Positions 25,129-33,590 of a stretch of 64,000 nt of DNA are shown here, in pieces (the first letter of the stretch is position 1; the number at the start of each line of letters is the position of its first letter). A model generated the notes under the pieces. That model was given only the letters and a program-made list of their open reading frames with translations. It had not been told where the DNA came from and did not search any database. The stretch is from Lachnospiraceae bacterium (GTDB taxonomy: Bacteria; Bacillota; Clostridia; Lachnospirales; Lachnospiraceae): NCBI GenBank assembly GCA_900757145.1, contig CAAEMT010000063.1:1-64000 (forward strand), read 5' to 3'. A program made the position numbers and the translations under genes.

Positions 25129-25944
25129 ATGGATAAGATCACAATACAAAATCTTGAGATATTCGCCAATCACGGCGTCTTTCCTGAAGAAAATACGCTG
25201 GGGCAAAAATTTATTATTTCCGCTGTCCTTTATACAGATATCCGCAAAGCAGGAAAAACAGATGAGTTGGAATACTCGACACATTACGGGGAAGTCAGCC
25301 ACTTTATTGAGGATTTCGTAAAAAACCACACCTTTAAGCTCATAGAAAGCGTTGTCGAACAGCTTGCACAGGAGATCCTGCTGCACTTTCCTCTGCTAGA
25401 AAAGGTACAGCTCGAGATCAAAAAGCCGTGGGCGCCCATCGGTCTGCCTCTCGATACGGTCTCCATACAGATCGAGCGCGGATGGCACACTGCATATATC
25501 GCGCTCGGCTCCAATATGGGCGATAAAAAGAAGTATCTCGACACTGCCGTTTCGATGCTTCGTGCGAATGCCTGCTGTCACGTAACGAAAGTCGCAGATT
25601 ATCTCGTCACCAGTCCCTACGGAGGTGTGGAACAGGATGACTTTCTAAATAGTGCGCTTGAACTGCGCACGTTGCTTTCTCCTCAGGAACTTCTCGATGA
25701 ACTGCACGCCATCGAACACGCAGCAAACCGTGAGCGTCTGATCCGTTGGGGACCGCGCACACTCGATCTCGATATTCTTTTGTACGATGATCTCGTACTG
25801 GATACAGACGAGCTGCATATTCCTCACATTGAGCTACACAAGCGTGATTTTGTACTCATCCCTCTGTGCCAGATCGCGCCGTACCGCCGTCATCCTTTGC
25901 TGCATAAAACGATGGAAGAACTGCTGGACTCCCTGAAAGAATAA
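25129..25944 (+). CDS. folBK: Bifunctional dihydroneopterin aldolase / HPPK
   Basis: 271 residues from ATG 25129, five bases after AGGTGAG. The N-terminal domain (1-118) is FolB: LEIFANHGVFPEEN, and Lys in IKKPWAPI. The C-terminal domain (120-271) is FolK: YIALGSNMGD, SPYGGVEQDDFLNS, RWGPRTLDLDILLY and PHIELHKRDFVLIPL. One protein thus performs two successive steps to give the pterin diphosphate used by FolP. FolB-FolK fusions are known in Firmicutes. It ends the operon and converges on the ClC gene with a 2-bp gap. Confidence 0.96.
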   Translation: MDKITIQNLEIFANHGVFPEENTLGQKFIISAVLYTDIRKAGKTDELEYSTHYGEVSHFIEDFVKNHTFKLIESVVEQLAQEILLHFPLLEKVQLEIKKPWAPIGLPLDTVSIQIERGWHTAYIALGSNMGDKKKYLDTAVSMLRANACCHVTKVADYLVTSPYGGVEQDDFLNSALELRTLLSPQELLDELHAIEHAANRERLIRWGPRTLDLDILLYDDLVLDTDELHIPHIELHKRDFVLIPLCQIAPYRRHPLLHKTMEELLDSLKE

Positions 25945-25946
25945 TT

Positions 25947-27218
25947 CTATCGCGTCCGGTCATTTACATATTTTGCCTTGTATTTCGAGTAGACGATCCT
26001 CTGCTCCTTATACAGGCTGTAATGGCCGGAGAATGCGTAGCTGACCGCCACTGCGATCAGGAAAAAAGATTCTCCGGTATATCCGAACAGCTCAAATGCG
26101 ATCAGAATAGAAGTGATCGGACAATTCGTCGCTCCGCAGAACACCGAGATCATGCCGACCGCGGCACACAGCGACGGCGAAATTCCTACAAGCTCTCCCA
26201 TCAAACAGCCAAACGTCGCCCCCACGCAGAATGCCGGAACGATCTCTCCGCCTTTAAATCCCGCTTTCATCGTAACAGCCGTGAGCAAAAGTTTCCAGAA
26301 GAAATCCAGATATCTCACTTCTCCCTGTTCTACTGCCCTTTGTATCAGCCCTGTCCCCGCGCCCATATAATCCGGCGTGCCAAGCACAGACGTCACAGCG
26401 ATGATCACCAGCGACGCGCATACTACTCTTACGTAAGGATTTATCAGCCATCTGCCGTAAAGCTGTCCCATGTACTTAAGCGTCATACAAAATACCATAC
26501 TGATCACAGCGCATGCCGCTGCTACCACGATCATCTTCATTCCGGCTCCTACCGTGAAATCCGGCACATGCATAATGTGAAATGCTTCCGCGTGAACGCC
26601 AAGCGCCAAGGCGATCTGCGAGGCGAGCAAAGCGGCGATCACGTTCGGCATCAAAGCCGCATAATACATCACGCCGATGCTCGTTACTTCCAGCGAGAAT
26701 ACGGCCGCCGCCATAGGCGTTCCAAACAGCGCCGCGAACGCCGCGCTCATACCGCACATCACCATCATATGTCGGTCTGCCTCATCCAGATGTACCCATT
26801 TGCCGATCTGATTTGCAATACTTCCTCCGAGCTGGAGCGCCGCCCCCTCTCTTCCGGCAGACGCGCCGCCTAAATGTGTCAGCGAGGTAGACAGAAAAAT
26901 CAGCGGAGCCGACCGAAACAGTACGTCGTCCTCTGAACGTATCGCCGCAAGGATCTGATTCGTTCCTCCGTCATTTTTTCCAAACTTACGGTACATAAAT
27001 ACGATACCCACACCGAAGAGAGGCAGCAGATAAAAGACGGCGGCGTGTGCCATCCGAAACTGCGTCACAGCGGCAAGCGACCATGCAAACGCGCTGCTTA
27101 CCACGCCCACGATACAGCCCGTCACGATCCCCAGAATGATCCATTTCCCAAGCTGTTTTACTTCTTCGATAATTCTCTTCGCATCAGAATTTTCACAATC
27201 CCGTTCTTTCTTTTCCAC
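25947..27218 (-). CDS. ClC-family chloride channel/transporter
   Basis: 423 residues, GTG 27218 behind GGAG. About ten to eleven membrane segments. The selectivity-filter motif is GREGAALQLGG with the gating Glu, and GFKGGEIVPAFCVGATFG corresponds to the second filter helix. FCGATNCPITSILIAFELFG matches the conserved late segment. The family moves chloride or, in some bacteria, fluoride; the GREGxxxQ motif fits the chloride type. No cytoplasmic CBS domains. Single-gene unit converging on folBK without a visible terminator. Confidence 0.9.
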   Translation of the reverse strand: MEKKERDCENSDAKRIIEEVKQLGKWIILGIVTGCIVGVVSSAFAWSLAAVTQFRMAHAAVFYLLPLFGVGIVFMYRKFGKNDGGTNQILAAIRSEDDVLFRSAPLIFLSTSLTHLGGASAGREGAALQLGGSIANQIGKWVHLDEADRHMMVMCGMSAAFAALFGTPMAAAVFSLEVTSIGVMYYAALMPNVIAALLASQIALALGVHAEAFHIMHVPDFTVGAGMKMIVVAAACAVISMVFCMTLKYMGQLYGRWLINPYVRVVCASLVIIAVTSVLGTPDYMGAGTGLIQRAVEQGEVRYLDFFWKLLLTAVTMKAGFKGGEIVPAFCVGATFGCLMGELVGISPSLCAAVGMISVFCGATNCPITSILIAFELFGYTGESFFLIAVAVSYAFSGHYSLYKEQRIVYSKYKAKYVNDRTR

Positions 27219-27360
27219 AGCGCTCCCTCTTCTCCCGTTTTTATTTCCTGTTTTTATTTACCGCTTTGTTTTTCTTTTTATAGCGCCTTTTTGCCTTCTT
27301 TTTTACTGTCTTTCCGCGCTATTTTATTTGTAATTTATGCTTTCGTATTATATTGCACGT

Positions 27361-28293
27361 TTATTTTTGCTTCTGCTCATTTTCATGCTCCCTGCGCTTT
27401 TTCAGATGCTCCTTAAGCTGCGCGAAATGCTTTTCATAACGGCGCGGCTTCATATTCGGGAATGCGTCGAGCAGACGCCTTCCGGCAGGGGAAATACTTT
27501 CCGCAAGCTCCTGATAGCGTGCGCGCAGCTCCCTGTGCTTCTCGCGCAGCGCTTCCGCATGCTGCTCCGTCCTCTGGCGCACCTCTTCTGCCGCACGCTC
27601 CGTCCTCTGGCGCACCTCTTCTGCCGCACGTTCTGTTCTCTGGCGCACTTCCCCGCTCACCTGATCTGCTCTTGTCTTTACACGCTCCTGAAGCTCGATT
27701 CCTTCCATCGTATTTCTGTAAATATTTTCTCCGAGCTGATCCGATATCCTGTGCAGCTCCTGGGCGATCTCTTCCATACGCGCAAGCCTGCGGTTAAATT
27801 TGAGAATACCGGTCACTGTCACATACAAATCCGCTGCAAGCACAAAACAGAACGCCACAAGCAGCAGCCCGCCCAGCCATACGGGCAAGAATGAAAGAAG
27901 CTTTGCGATCACAGGATGAATAAAATGCACAATAGCCACACAGGCGACTCCCCATATTACAGAAAAAAGCAGACAGACATGGCCGCCTATATTCAGCGGC
28001 ATCCCTGTATAATCCCACCACCTGTGATGGAACAGCTTTTCCAGGAGATATCCTGTCACACCTTCAAGCACTGTTACAAGCAAAACTGACCACAGATAAA
28101 GCGGTATGATCTGATCTTTGTACGGCAGCAGTACACTGACGACCACAGTAACACCGATCCCATAGATCGGACAGATCGGTCCGTTCAAAAACCCCCGGTT
28201 TACAAATTTTCTCTCTTTTACAGCCGCAAAAGCTACCTCCGTACACCAGCCGAGAAAGCCGTACACGAAAAAATATAACAATAATTCATACAT
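27361..28293 (-). CDS. PF06541 (CmpB-like) membrane protein with C-terminal coiled coil
   Basis: 310 residues from ATG 28293; GGAGG is ten bases upstream and lies inside the alternative longer frame. Five membrane segments in the first 170 residues with the family signatures YGFLGWCTEV, NRGFLNGPICPIYG and WWDYTGMPLNIGGHVCL. From about 190 on it is charged and helical, with the unit VRQRTERAAEE repeated three times, so a cytoplasmic coiled coil follows. Named putative ABC-transporter type IV in databases, but no ATPase is adjacent and transport is unproven. Confidence 0.85.
   Translation of the reverse strand: MYELLLYFFVYGFLGWCTEVAFAAVKERKFVNRGFLNGPICPIYGIGVTVVVSVLLPYKDQIIPLYLWSVLLVTVLEGVTGYLLEKLFHHRWWDYTGMPLNIGGHVCLLFSVIWGVACVAIVHFIHPVIAKLLSFLPVWLGGLLLVAFCFVLAADLYVTVTGILKFNRRLARMEEIAQELHRISDQLGENIYRNTMEGIELQERVKTRADQVSGEVRQRTERAAEEVRQRTERAAEEVRQRTEQHAEALREKHRELRARYQELAESISPAGRRLLDAFPNMKPRRYEKHFAQLKEHLKKRREHENEQKQK
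27565..27650 (-). repeat. 33-bp tandem repeats coding a coiled-coil unit
   Basis: Two identical 33-bp copies plus a diverged third encode VRQRTERAAEE. The 11-residue period fits a hendecad coiled coil. In frame, coding. Confidence 0.85.
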
Positions 28294-28415
28294 ACTTATC
28301 CCTACCTCCATACCTGATACTTTTAGTCTTATACATAGCCTTTGATGTATTTTACCAGATTAGAAGGATTTTTTCCATTTTTTAACGATTTCTTTTTACA
28401 TCACAGCAAAATTTA

Positions 28416-28443
28416 AAAATAGGGAATCACAATGTGATCCCCC
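28416..28443 (-). terminator. Terminator of the BASS transporter gene
   Basis: Stem GGGGATCACA/TGTGATTCCC followed on the minus strand by TATTTTTAAA, directly after the stop codon. Confidence 0.75.
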
Positions 28444-28450
28444 ACCTTCA

Positions 28451-29389
28451 TTATTTATCCGTCCAACGATTATATATGTTTGCCAAAATCGCTCCTGAAA
28501 TATTATGCCATACGGAGAAAATGGCTCCCGGCACGGTTGCCATTGCAAGATCCGGAAATGCTGTACCTGCTAAAGATGTAGCCAGACCGGAGTTCTGCAT
28601 TCCGATCTCTATCGAAAGAGCCTTTGTCTTTGCAGGTGTCATATGAAGCGCCTTTCCAATACCAAAGCCGCAGGCATATCCCAACAGATTGTGCAGGATA
28701 ACGACAGCAAATACAATAACTCCCGTACTCATAATCTTGTCTGCATTGTGAGACACAACGGCGGCAACAATGAGACAGATCGCCACAACAGACACTGACG
28801 GCAGCACTGACACCAGCTTCTGCGTAAACTTTCCAAACAGCTTATTGATAATAAAGCCAAGCGCGATCGGAACGATCACTACTTTTATAATAGACATAAA
28901 CATACTTACCGGATCGACTGTTACCGTTGTTCTCAGCAGCAGATATGTGATAGCCGGTGTCAAAAACGGAGCAAGTAAAGTATTGACACTTGTCATCCCG
29001 ACGGAAAGCGCAACATCACCTTTTGAAAGGTAGGTAATAACATTACTGGAGGTTCCTCCCGGACACGTTCCCACAAGAACCACTCCTGCCATAAGCGCCG
29101 GATCAAGCTGAAATACCGTTCCAAGAAGCCATGCAAGCAGCGGCATTACTGTAAACTGCGCAATACAGCCTAAGATGATTTCCTTTGGTCTTGTAAACAC
29201 AAGCTTAAAATCTTCCAGCTTCAGCGTAAGCCCCATACCGAACATGACAATCATCAACAGATAATTCACCCATGAAGTCTGTATCCACAGACAAGACTCC
29301 GGCACGAATAATGCAAGCGCCGCAACAGCCAAAACGATGAGTGCCATGTGCTTTCCGAAAAAGTCACTGATTTTCTCTAATGTTTTCAT
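28451..29389 (-). CDS. BASS-family (bile acid:sodium symporter type) transporter
   Basis: 312 residues, ATG 29389 behind AAGGAGAG. Nine to ten membrane segments with family phrases MIVMFGMGLTLKLEDF, VLVGTCPGGTSSNVITYLSKGDVALSV (sodium-site loop) and IEIGMQNSGLATSLA. Relatives carry bile acids, pantothenate, pyruvate or keto acids, so the name does not fix the substrate. A T-box leader with a probable isoleucine specifier controls it, which points to a branched-chain amino acid precursor such as a keto acid. Monocistronic between terminators. Confidence 0.88.
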   Translation of the reverse strand: MKTLEKISDFFGKHMALIVLAVAALALFVPESCLWIQTSWVNYLLMIVMFGMGLTLKLEDFKLVFTRPKEIILGCIAQFTVMPLLAWLLGTVFQLDPALMAGVVLVGTCPGGTSSNVITYLSKGDVALSVGMTSVNTLLAPFLTPAITYLLLRTTVTVDPVSMFMSIIKVVIVPIALGFIINKLFGKFTQKLVSVLPSVSVVAICLIVAAVVSHNADKIMSTGVIVFAVVILHNLLGYACGFGIGKALHMTPAKTKALSIEIGMQNSGLATSLAGTAFPDLAMATVPGAIFSVWHNISGAILANIYNRWTDK

Positions 29390-29460
29390 TTGTTTTCTCT
29401 CCTTCCAAAATGACAGCCTGACAGGATCTTTCTCATGGCAGCCGTGTGCATCTTAATTTT

Positions 29461-29514
29461 TATGTCTCTGAAAAACCTGCGCGCGTCAGCGTGAAGAGGT
29501 CTTTCTATGACACA
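29461..29514 (-). repeat. Terminator-adjacent hairpin repeat, copy B
   Basis: 54 bp; on the minus strand it begins with TGTGTCATAGAAAGACC directly after the T-box terminator U-run and ends with CAGAGACATA. About 70% identical to copy A, with the shared core GACGCGCG and the same arm layout. It lies in the leader 72 bp upstream of the transporter start. Confidence 0.7.
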
Positions 29515-29785
29515 AAAAAACCTCTGCCTCTATAAAGAGACAAAGGTTCAATCCTCTGCGGTACCACTCTTATTGCCGGAACTATGCCGACCACTCACTC
29601 ACATATCAATAATATGGGATAAGATAACGGTTATCACTCGTTCCGACTTACTGGGATATATCGTTCAGCCGAAAGGCTCAAAGGTGATTTTCACGAGATA
29701 ATCCGACTGCTTCACACCACCCAGCAGCTCTCTGACACTTCATATTCCCGTTACTCTTCCTCGTCAGCGCTATGTCTTTGTTGTT
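29514..29785 (-). promoter_or_regulatory. T-box leader controlling the BASS transporter
   Basis: Minus strand. The T-box sequence AGAGTGGTACCGCAG lies at 29556-29570 and is followed by a terminator stem (AACCTTTGTCTC and partner, then seven T) at 29514-29548. Upstream are the Stem I marks AGAGAGC and GGTGGTGTGAAGCAG, then GTGAAAATCACCTTTGAGC. Placing the purine after the specifier gives codon ATC (isoleucine); AAT (asparagine) is the less likely frame. Uncharged tRNA should therefore switch the transporter on. Confidence 0.85.
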
Positions 29786-29791
29786 TTCTTT

Positions 29792-29820
29792 ACTCTATCA
29801 CCGCATCACAGTTTTGTCAA
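29792..29820 (-). promoter_or_regulatory. Promoter of the T-box leader
   Basis: Minus strand: -35 TTGACA, 17-bp spacer, -10 TAGAGT, a few bases before the leader. Confidence 0.7.
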
Positions 29821-29828
29821 GGCGAAAT

Positions 29829-31139
29829 TTAATGATTTTCTGATTCTTTCACTGCTGTATCCTTATTGTTTTTCTTTACTTCTCTAAAAATCCCGACTGC
29901 CGCAAGCATCACAGTCACAGTAAACGCACTCATCAAAATAATTGCAAATACATTAATCGCGCCCTGATTACTCTCCCAGTTTGAAAAGTCAAACCGTGTC
30001 CACATCCACAATGTATACGGATTGTAGATCGGACCGCCGTACTGAACGTATAGAATATACTCAAGCATCAGTGGGAAAAGCCACACCCATATGCCGCTCC
30101 ATGCAACTGCGGCAGAAGCCCGAAGCCATCCATTAAGAGGCAGATAACGCACTGTAAGAAGCCAGCCCCACGGAAGCAGGACAGACGCGATCGTAACAGG
30201 AAGCGAGACAGACCAGAATGTTTTGCTTCCCACCCACAGATCAGACACCGCAACTACACCGATAAGCAGCACGGTCTGTACCAGAAGATACATTGCCCAC
30301 TTATGTGGCTTCATGCTCTCCGGAAGCGGAAGCTGATGAAGAAGTACCGGAACGATCAAAAAACCAAGACCAAACAGTATGCTGATTGCTGCTACCGCAA
30401 ACCAGTCTCCTCCCGTATAGATACAGCAGATCAGTAACAAAAGGAGCAAAAGTACCGTTTCCAGTACCAGATAAACAGAAAGCTTTCTCTTTTCCAAATA
30501 TACCGGAATAGGCAGTTTCGGCAAAAGAAACGGCAAAAATACGAGTGTCATCCCAAACAGGACCGATATTCCCGCCACAGCAAACCAGTCTCCCTCCGTA
30601 TAGATACAGCAGATCAAGAGCAAAAGTTCCAGCGAAAAAGTAAAGCATCCAAACGAAATCCCTGCCTTGCAGCGGCACAGCTTCGGATGAAGGGCTGCAA
30701 GAGCCGGAACGAGCGTAACCGATGCTGCCATCATCACCCCTGCACATGCAATAAAAAACCAGTCGAGCGTATGACCTGCAATCAGATTGCCGACTGCGCA
30801 GCCTGCAAGAATCAGTCCATAAATTACATACTGCGTAATTCGATAATTACGTGTAAAACGCTGATACTTTTGTGCCAGCATCTCCGTTGTACGCATCTTC
30901 GTATCTTCCCCGCCGCTTAAGAGTTCATGCTCCGTGATCTCAAGTACGCCGCAGATGGACTGCACAAGCGTAATATCAGGATAAGAAAGCCCACGCTCCC
31001 ATTTACTTACGGCTGACTCTGTGACATAGAGCTTCTGTGCAAACTGCTTCTGTGTCATGCCAAGCTCCTTCCGCCGCTTCAGAATATACGCGCCGAAGGT
31101 CTTTTTGCCCTCATCTTCTCCCCTCGTGTTTTCCTTCAT
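29829..31139 (-). CDS. XRE-family regulator with multi-pass membrane domain
   Basis: 436 residues, ATG 31139, GAGG eight bases upstream. The N-terminal helix-turn-helix (about 13-68: RRKELGMTQKQFAQKL, SAVSKWERGLSYPDI) is Cro/C1 type. The rest contains about ten membrane segments. Two adjacent units share LLICCIYT-GDWFAVA-ISxLFG nearly word for word (about 170-215 and 235-280), an internal duplication. A DNA-binding protein fixed in the membrane may sense membrane or envelope state. No regulated partner gene is adjacent. Ends 9 bp from the T-box promoter. Confidence 0.87.
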   Translation of the reverse strand: MKENTRGEDEGKKTFGAYILKRRKELGMTQKQFAQKLYVTESAVSKWERGLSYPDITLVQSICGVLEITEHELLSGGEDTKMRTTEMLAQKYQRFTRNYRITQYVIYGLILAGCAVGNLIAGHTLDWFFIACAGVMMAASVTLVPALAALHPKLCRCKAGISFGCFTFSLELLLLICCIYTEGDWFAVAGISVLFGMTLVFLPFLLPKLPIPVYLEKRKLSVYLVLETVLLLLLLLICCIYTGGDWFAVAAISILFGLGFLIVPVLLHQLPLPESMKPHKWAMYLLVQTVLLIGVVAVSDLWVGSKTFWSVSLPVTIASVLLPWGWLLTVRYLPLNGWLRASAAVAWSGIWVWLFPLMLEYILYVQYGGPIYNPYTLWMWTRFDFSNWESNQGAINVFAIILMSAFTVTVMLAAVGIFREVKKNNKDTAVKESENH

Positions 31140-31227
31140 TTTCTATGTCCTCCCATCTCATCTTGATGTATCTGCCGACCTTACGCCTGCCGGCTTTCTG
31201 TACACGTATGTTATGCGAATGAGGTAC

Positions 31228-31300
31228 AAAAAGTCAATAAAAAACCGGAATATTCCGACTCGACCGTCAGGAAAGTCCCGGTTTTTCAAGGTTTTTTTTA
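31228..31300. terminator. Bidirectional hairpin between two divergent promoters
   Basis: Arms AAAAACCGG and CCGGTTTTT with inner TTCC/GGAA pairing, T-runs on both strands. It lies upstream of both the XRE gene (minus) and the HAD gene (plus), so it ends no known gene. On the minus strand TTGACT follows directly and may be the XRE -35. Confidence 0.6.
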
Positions 31301-31309
31301 GTCTGCATC

Positions 31310-31339
31310 TTTACACCTCTTCTTTTTTTCGTGTATAAT
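31310..31339 (+). promoter_or_regulatory. Promoter of the Cof-like HAD gene
   Basis: -35 TTTACA, 18-bp spacer, -10 TATAAT, about 70 bp upstream of the start. Confidence 0.65.
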
Positions 31340-31411
31340 ACAAAACGGATTTTCTATATAAACTGCTTTTCTATACGAATATCCGATTTTCTGCAAAGGG
31401 AGATATAACAA

Positions 31412-32233
31412 ATGAGTACATATAAACTGATTGCTTTTGATATGGATGGAACCTTGTTAAACAGCAGCAAGCAGATTTCTTCCGCGACACTTGCCGCTAT
31501 AAAAAAAGCCCATGATGCGGGAAAGATCATCGCTCTGAGTACGGGACGCTGTCTTGCTGAACTTTCCGCATACACAGGTCAGATTCCGGGACTGCGTTAT
31601 CTCGTCTGCGCAAGCGGAAGCCTCGTATACGACCTTGATGAGCAGAAGGTGCTGTTTTCAGAACCGCTTATGCCGGAGCAGGTAATGCCTGTCATGGATA
31701 TTGCTGCGCTGGAAAAGCCTATGATGCACGTCCTGTCGCTGCGCTCTATCGTAGATCAGAATGATATCGACCATATGGAAGATTTTCACATGGAAATTTT
31801 TCGCCCCTTTTTTGAAAAGATCGCAGATAAATATCCCAATCTCAAAGAAAAATACTTTGCAAAGCCCTTTTCTATGAACAAGCTGAATCTCTATCACAGA
31901 GATGCCGCATCCTGCGCGCGGACCGAAGCGCGTATCCGTGAAGCCGGAATTGATGTGACGATGGTATACGAGCAGGGGACTTCTATTGAAATATCCGCAA
32001 AAGGCGTCACAAAAGCGTCCGGTCTTGCGCATTTGTGCGACTTTCTCGGTCTTTCCATTTCTCAGGCTATCGCTGTCGGTGATTCGGAAAATGACATCGA
32101 CGTATTAAAAAAAGCCGGGTTCTCCATTGCCATGGGCAATGCAAAACCCGACATAAAAGCAATCGCTGATGCTGTTGTAGCAGACTGCGACCACGATGGC
32201 TGTGTGGAAGCTATCGAAAGGTATCTGCTGTAA
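31412..32233 (+). CDS. Cof-type HAD phosphatase
   Basis: 273 residues, ATG 31412 behind AAGGGAGAT. Motif I DMDGTLLNSSKQIS, motif II ALSTGRCLAE, motif III Lys in AKGVTKASGL, motif IV GDSENDIDVLKKAGFSIAMGNA. The large C2-type cap between motifs II and III places it in the Cof/YkrA group that dephosphorylates sugar phosphates and cofactor precursors. Some Cof proteins act on HMP-PP in thiamine metabolism; the converging thiC gene 8 bp away makes that worth noting but proves nothing. Confidence 0.92.
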   Translation: MSTYKLIAFDMDGTLLNSSKQISSATLAAIKKAHDAGKIIALSTGRCLAELSAYTGQIPGLRYLVCASGSLVYDLDEQKVLFSEPLMPEQVMPVMDIAALEKPMMHVLSLRSIVDQNDIDHMEDFHMEIFRPFFEKIADKYPNLKEKYFAKPFSMNKLNLYHRDAASCARTEARIREAGIDVTMVYEQGTSIEISAKGVTKASGLAHLCDFLGLSISQAIAVGDSENDIDVLKKAGFSIAMGNAKPDIKAIADAVVADCDHDGCVEAIERYLL

Positions 32234-32241
32234 TTTCAAAA

Positions 32242-33546
32242 TTACAGTATATCGATATATTCTCCATTGAGCGCTTTATTCATGCTTCTTACGGCACAGA
32301 ATTTTCCGCACATGGAACAGCTGTCCTCATGCTCCGGCGCACGGTCGTCACGAATAGATTTTGCCGTTTCCGGATCCATCGAACATTCCCACTGTTTCTC
32401 CCAATCAAAAGTTCTTCTTGCATCTGCCATAGCATCATCAAGATCTCTTGCATGAGGAACTTTTTTTGCGATGTCCGCCGCATGTGCCGCGATCCTTGAA
32501 GCCATGATTCCCTGCTTTACATCGTCCACATTCGGCAATGCAAGATGCTCTGCCGGCGTCACATAGCACAGAAACGCAGCTCCGGCAGAAGCTGCTATAG
32601 CGCCGCCGATTGCCGCCGTGATGTGATCGTAGCCCGGCGCAATATCCGTAACAATCGGACCTAGCACGTAAAACGGAGCGCCCATGCAGATCGTCTGCTG
32701 CATTTTCATGTTCGCTTCAATCTGATCCATCGGCATATGTCCCGGCCCTTCTACCATGACCTGTACATCTTTCTCCCATGCCCGCTTTGTCAGCTCACCA
32801 AGCCGCACAAGCTCTTCAATCTGGCAGACGTCGCTTCCGTCAGCCAGGCAGCCCGGCCGGCACGCATCTCCCAGAGAGATCGTTACATCGTATTCGCGGC
32901 AGATCTCCAGTATCTCATCAAAATACTCGTAAAACGGATTCTCCTCCCCTGTCATGCTCATCCATGCAAATACCAGGGAACCTCCTCTTGATACGATGTT
33001 CATTTTTCTTTTGTGCTTTCTGATTTGTTCGATCGTCTTTCTGGTAATTCCGCAATGAAGCGTCACAAAATCTACGCCGTCCTCCGCGTGCAGTCTGATC
33101 ACATCTATAAAATCTTTTGCTGTCAGAGTGGCAAGATCTCTCTGATAATGGATCACACTGTCATATACCGGAACCGTACCGATCATTGCCGGACATTCGC
33201 TCGTCAGCTTACGGCGAAACGGCTGCGTATTGCCGTGCGAAGAAAGATCCATGATCGCCTCCGCGCCCATATTTACGGCAGCCATCACTTTCTGCATCTC
33301 AATTTCATAATCCTTACAGTCTCTCGAAACACCAAGGTTGACATTTATTTTGGTGCGCAGCATAGAACCTACTCCATTCGGATCTATACATGTATGCAGT
33401 CTGTTCGCGCAGATTGCTACTTGTCCTTTTGCCACCCACTCCCTGATTTCTTCCTCTGTACGGTATTCCTTCGCAGCCACCGCTTTCATCTGTGGGGTGA
33501 TGATTCCTTTTCTGGCTGCCTCCATCTGTGTCATATACTCTCTCAT
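32242..33546 (-). CDS. thiC: Phosphomethylpyrimidine synthase
   Basis: 434 residues, ATG 33546 behind AAAGGGAAC. This radical-SAM-like enzyme makes HMP phosphate from aminoimidazole ribotide. The C-terminal cluster motif CSMCGKFCAVR (CxxCxxxxC) is intact, and MVEGPGHMPMDQIEANM and YVLGPIVTDIAPGYDHI are family hallmarks. The N-terminal extension of plant and proteobacterial ThiC is absent, as in Clostridia. Last gene of the TPP-riboswitch operon. Confidence 0.97.
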   Translation of the reverse strand: MREYMTQMEAARKGIITPQMKAVAAKEYRTEEEIREWVAKGQVAICANRLHTCIDPNGVGSMLRTKINVNLGVSRDCKDYEIEMQKVMAAVNMGAEAIMDLSSHGNTQPFRRKLTSECPAMIGTVPVYDSVIHYQRDLATLTAKDFIDVIRLHAEDGVDFVTLHCGITRKTIEQIRKHKRKMNIVSRGGSLVFAWMSMTGEENPFYEYFDEILEICREYDVTISLGDACRPGCLADGSDVCQIEELVRLGELTKRAWEKDVQVMVEGPGHMPMDQIEANMKMQQTICMGAPFYVLGPIVTDIAPGYDHITAAIGGAIAASAGAAFLCYVTPAEHLALPNVDDVKQGIMASRIAAHAADIAKKVPHARDLDDAMADARRTFDWEKQWECSMDPETAKSIRDDRAPEHEDSCSMCGKFCAVRSMNKALNGEYIDIL

Positions 33547-33590
33547 CTTCCGTTCCCTTTCTGATTAATAAAAAATAAGATAGTTTCCTG

